From the NCBI RefSeq assembly GCF_018069625.1, contig NZ_CP072941.1, positions 3,162,001-3,226,000 of the forward strand: 64,000 bases of DNA, in the 5' to 3' direction. Made by a program: the position numbers and the translations under genes. Positions 61,946 to 64,000 of this stretch are shown here, piece after piece. Every line of letters begins with the position of its first letter. Position 1 is the first letter of the stretch. The stretch is from Streptomyces yatensis (GTDB taxonomy: Bacteria > Actinomycetota > Actinomycetes > Streptomycetales > Streptomycetaceae). The notes below the pieces were generated by a model. That model made no database searches and was not told the DNA's origin. It saw nothing but the letters and a program-made list of their open reading frames with translations.

Positions 61946-64000
61946 ATGAGCGACGAAGATCTGCGTACCTCGGCCGACCGCGTCCTGGCCCGTCTCGTCG
62001 GGGACACCACCGGCTCCGCCCGGCTCCGGGAGGATCAATGGCGGGCGATCGAGGCGCTGGTCGCCGAGCGCCGCCGGGCGCTGGTCGTCCAGCGCACCGG
62101 CTGGGGCAAGTCGGCGGTGTATTTCGTCGCCACCGCGCTGCTGCGCGAGCGCGGCAGCGGTCCGACCGTGATCGTCTCCCCGCTGCTCGCGCTGATGCGC
62201 AACCAGGTCGACGCCGCCGCGCGCGCCGGGATCCACGCCCGCACCATCAATTCCGCCAACACCGAGGAGTGGGACACCATCCAGGCGGAGGTGGCCGCGG
62301 GCGGGGTGGATGTGCTGCTGGTGAGCCCCGAGCGGCTCAACAACCCCGACTTCCGCGATCAGGTGCTGCCACAGCTGGCCGCCACCGCCGGCCTGCTGGT
62401 CGTCGACGAGGCACACTGCATCTCCGACTGGGGCCATGACTTCCGGCCCGACTACCGCAGGCTGCGCACCATGCTCGCCGATCTGCCCCAGGGCGTGCCC
62501 GTGCTCGCCACGACCGCGACGGCGAACGCACGGGTCACGGCCGATGTGGCCGAGCAGTTGGGCACCGGCGAAGGGGCCACGCGGGCGCTGGTGCTGCGCG
62601 GGCCGCTGGACCGGGAGAGCCTGCGGCTGGGCGTGCTGCCGCTGCCGGACGCCGCGCATCGGCTCGCCTGGCTCGCCGAGCACCTCGATGAGCTGCCGGG
62701 CTCGGGAATCATCTACACCCTCACCGTCGCCGCGGCCGAGGAGGTGACCGCGTTCCTGCGGCAGCGCGGCCACACCGTCGCCTCCTACACCGGCAAGACG
62801 GAGAACGCGGATCGTCAGCAGGCCGAGGAGGACCTGCTGGCCAACCGGGTCAAGGCGCTGGTCGCCACCTCCGCGCTGGGCATGGGCTTCGACAAGCCGG
62901 ACCTCGGCTTCGTGGTGCATCTCGGTTCGCCGTCCTCCCCCATCGCCTACTACCAGCAGGTCGGGCGCGCCGGGCGCGGTGTGGAGCACGCCGAGGTACT
63001 GCTCCTGCCCGGCCGCGAGGACGAGGCGATCTGGCGGTATTTCGCCTCCCTCGCCTTCCCGCCCGAGGAGCAGGTGCGCCGCACCCTCGAGGTGCTGGCG
63101 GCGTCGGACCGGCCGGTGTCCCTGCCCGCGCTCGAGCCTCAGGTCGAGCTGCGGCGGTCGCGTCTGGAGATCATGCTCAAGGTGCTCGATGTGGACGGCG
63201 CGGTGCGGCGGGTGCGCGGCGGCTGGACCGCGACCGGGCAGCCGTGGGCGTATGACGCGGAGCGGTACGCGTGGGTGGCGCGCCAGCGGGAGGCCGAGCA
63301 GCAGGCCATGCGGGAGTACGCCTCGACGGCCGACTGCCGGATGGAGTTCCTGCGGCGGCAGCTGGACGATGAGAAGGCGGCGCCCTGTGGCCGCTGTGAC
63401 AACTGCGCGGGGGCCCGGTTCACCACCGCGGTGTCCGACGCCTCGCTGGACGCGGCGCGCGGCGAGCTGGGGCGGCCCGGTGTCGAGGTGGAGCCGCGCC
63501 GTATGTGGCCGACCGGGCTGCCCGCGGTGGGTGTCGACCTCAAGGGCCGCATTCCGGCGGATGAGCAGGCCGCCCCGGGCCGGGCCCTGGGCCGTCTCTC
63601 CGACATCGGCTGGGGAAACCGGCTGCGGCCGCTGCTGGCCCCGCAGAGCCCGGACACCCCGGTGCCCGACGATGTGGCCGGTGCGGTGGTGACGGTGCTC
63701 GCCGACTGGGCCAAGGGTCCCGGCGGCTGGGCCTCGGGCGCGCCGGACGCCGCGGACCGCCCGGTGGGCGTGGTCACGGTCGCCTCGCGCACCCGTCCGC
63801 AGCTGATCGGGACACTCGGCGAGCGGATCGCCACCGTCGGCCGATTGCCCCTTCTCGGGAGCATCGCCTACCAGGACGGCGAATTCGACACCCGGGTGCC
63901 GCGCACCAACAGCGCCCAGCGGCTGCGAGCGCTGCACGGGGCGCTGACCGTGCCTCCGCAGCTGGCGGCGGCCCTTGCCGAGGCGAGTGGGCCGGTGCTC
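61946..64000 (+). CDS. recQ: RecQ-family ATP-dependent DNA helicase (3' end beyond window)
   Basis: 685 codons visible from the ATG at 61946 (MSDEDLRTSADRVLARL). Superfamily 2 motifs: Walker A QRTGWGKSAVYF, motif II VVDEAHCISDWGHDFRPDYR, motif III ATTATAN, motif V ATSALGMGFDKPDLGFVVH and motif VI QQVGRAGRG. The RQC zinc site follows with CRMEFLRRQL and CGRCDNC. Residues beyond ~500 differ from classical RecQ and contain a phosphoribosyltransferase-like segment seen in actinobacterial RecQ homologues. Unwinds 3'-5' in recombination repair. Confidence 0.93.
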   Translation, partial: MSDEDLRTSADRVLARLVGDTTGSARLREDQWRAIEALVAERRRALVVQRTGWGKSAVYFVATALLRERGSGPTVIVSPLLALMRNQVDAAARAGIHARTINSANTEEWDTIQAEVAAGGVDVLLVSPERLNNPDFRDQVLPQLAATAGLLVVDEAHCISDWGHDFRPDYRRLRTMLADLPQGVPVLATTATANARVTADVAEQLGTGEGATRALVLRGPLDRESLRLGVLPLPDAAHRLAWLAEHLDELPGSGIIYTLTVAAAEEVTAFLRQRGHTVASYTGKTENADRQQAEEDLLANRVKALVATSALGMGFDKPDLGFVVHLGSPSSPIAYYQQVGRAGRGVEHAEVLLLPGREDEAIWRYFASLAFPPEEQVRRTLEVLAASDRPVSLPALEPQVELRRSRLEIMLKVLDVDGAVRRVRGGWTATGQPWAYDAERYAWVARQREAEQQAMREYASTADCRMEFLRRQLDDEKAAPCGRCDNCAGARFTTAVSDASLDAARGELGRPGVEVEPRRMWPTGLPAVGVDLKGRIPADEQAAPGRALGRLSDIGWGNRLRPLLAPQSPDTPVPDDVAGAVVTVLADWAKGPGGWASGAPDAADRPVGVVTVASRTRPQLIGTLGERIATVGRLPLLGSIAYQDGEFDTRVPRTNSAQRLRALHGALTVPPQLAAALAEASGPVL

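Noticed and set aside
1..64000. tRNA, rRNA, transposase or phage genes
   Set aside because: I looked for cloverleaf-like or IS-like signals in the intergenic gaps and for recombinase/transposase motifs in the proteins and found none; an RNA-model scan could still reveal small RNAs.

Overview
The window is high-GC actinobacterial chromosome and is very probably Streptomyces. Marker genes are the sporulation regulator WhiH beside the principal sigma factor HrdB, SepH, a complete conservon (CvnA-D) with its cytochromes P450, CutRS, a DasR-type operator on ptsH and a c-di-AMP riboswitch before an M23 peptidase. From memory, the gene order matches the S. coelicolor core region from about SCO5815 (recQ side) to SCO5873 (kdp side), read in reverse. 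I see no rRNA, tRNA, CRISPR array, insertion sequence, prophage or biosynthetic cluster. This is conserved core, and the novelty lies in regulatory sites and odd proteins.

Layout. 1-5.4 kb: conservon operon cvnA-B-C-D followed by CYP157-like and CYP154-like P450 genes, the last cut by the window edge. 6.0-12.1 kb: potassium control, with two RCK (TrkA-like) genes behind a possible 16-codon leader and the kdpD-kdpE two-component pair without kdpFABC; a DUF3159 membrane protein and an OB-fold protein lie between. 12.3-16.9 kb: a duplicated-domain secreted protein, then thioesterase-dut-DUF3710, DUF3093, an unknown protein and DUF4193. 17.3-25.5 kb: cutRS, a 57-residue protein, inositol phosphatase, ferrochelatase, an MFS transporter, an FAD oxidase and a membrane protein. 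25.8-35 kb: sepH, a rhodanese, a VOC protein, tdk, a phosphodiesterase, DUF5998, a large GNAT/acyl-CoA-synthetase fusion and ptsH. 35-43 kb: a GntR regulator, the riboswitch-controlled M23 peptidase, an active/inactive pair of M16 peptidases, and parC. 43-52 kb: two tandem-repeat blocks, an iron-box-controlled thioredoxin-like ferredoxin, a CitA/DcuS-type two-component system facing a symporter-DUF485 pair, and parE. 52.3-64 kb: a small zinc-binding protein, a trypsin-like protease, hrdB, whiH, an ABC ATPase-permease fusion, an NrtR-type Nudix regulator, DUF4192 and recQ (cut by the right edge).

How it fits together. Most operons are tight, with 1-4 bp overlaps: cvnABCD-P450, the trk pair, kdpDE, the M16 pair, the sensor/regulator pair and DUF485-symporter. 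Themes are signal transduction (three two-component systems and the conservon), ion and redox homeostasis, nucleotide metabolism (dut, tdk), topology and repair (parC, parE, recQ), and development (sepH, whiH, hrdB). The most interesting unexplained elements are a palindromic pair of TTATCCACA DnaA-type boxes between recQ and the DUF4192 gene, the iron box on the sucrase/ferredoxin-like gene, a candidate NrtR operator, a candidate WhiH/GntR operator, and the GC-rich minisatellites after parC.
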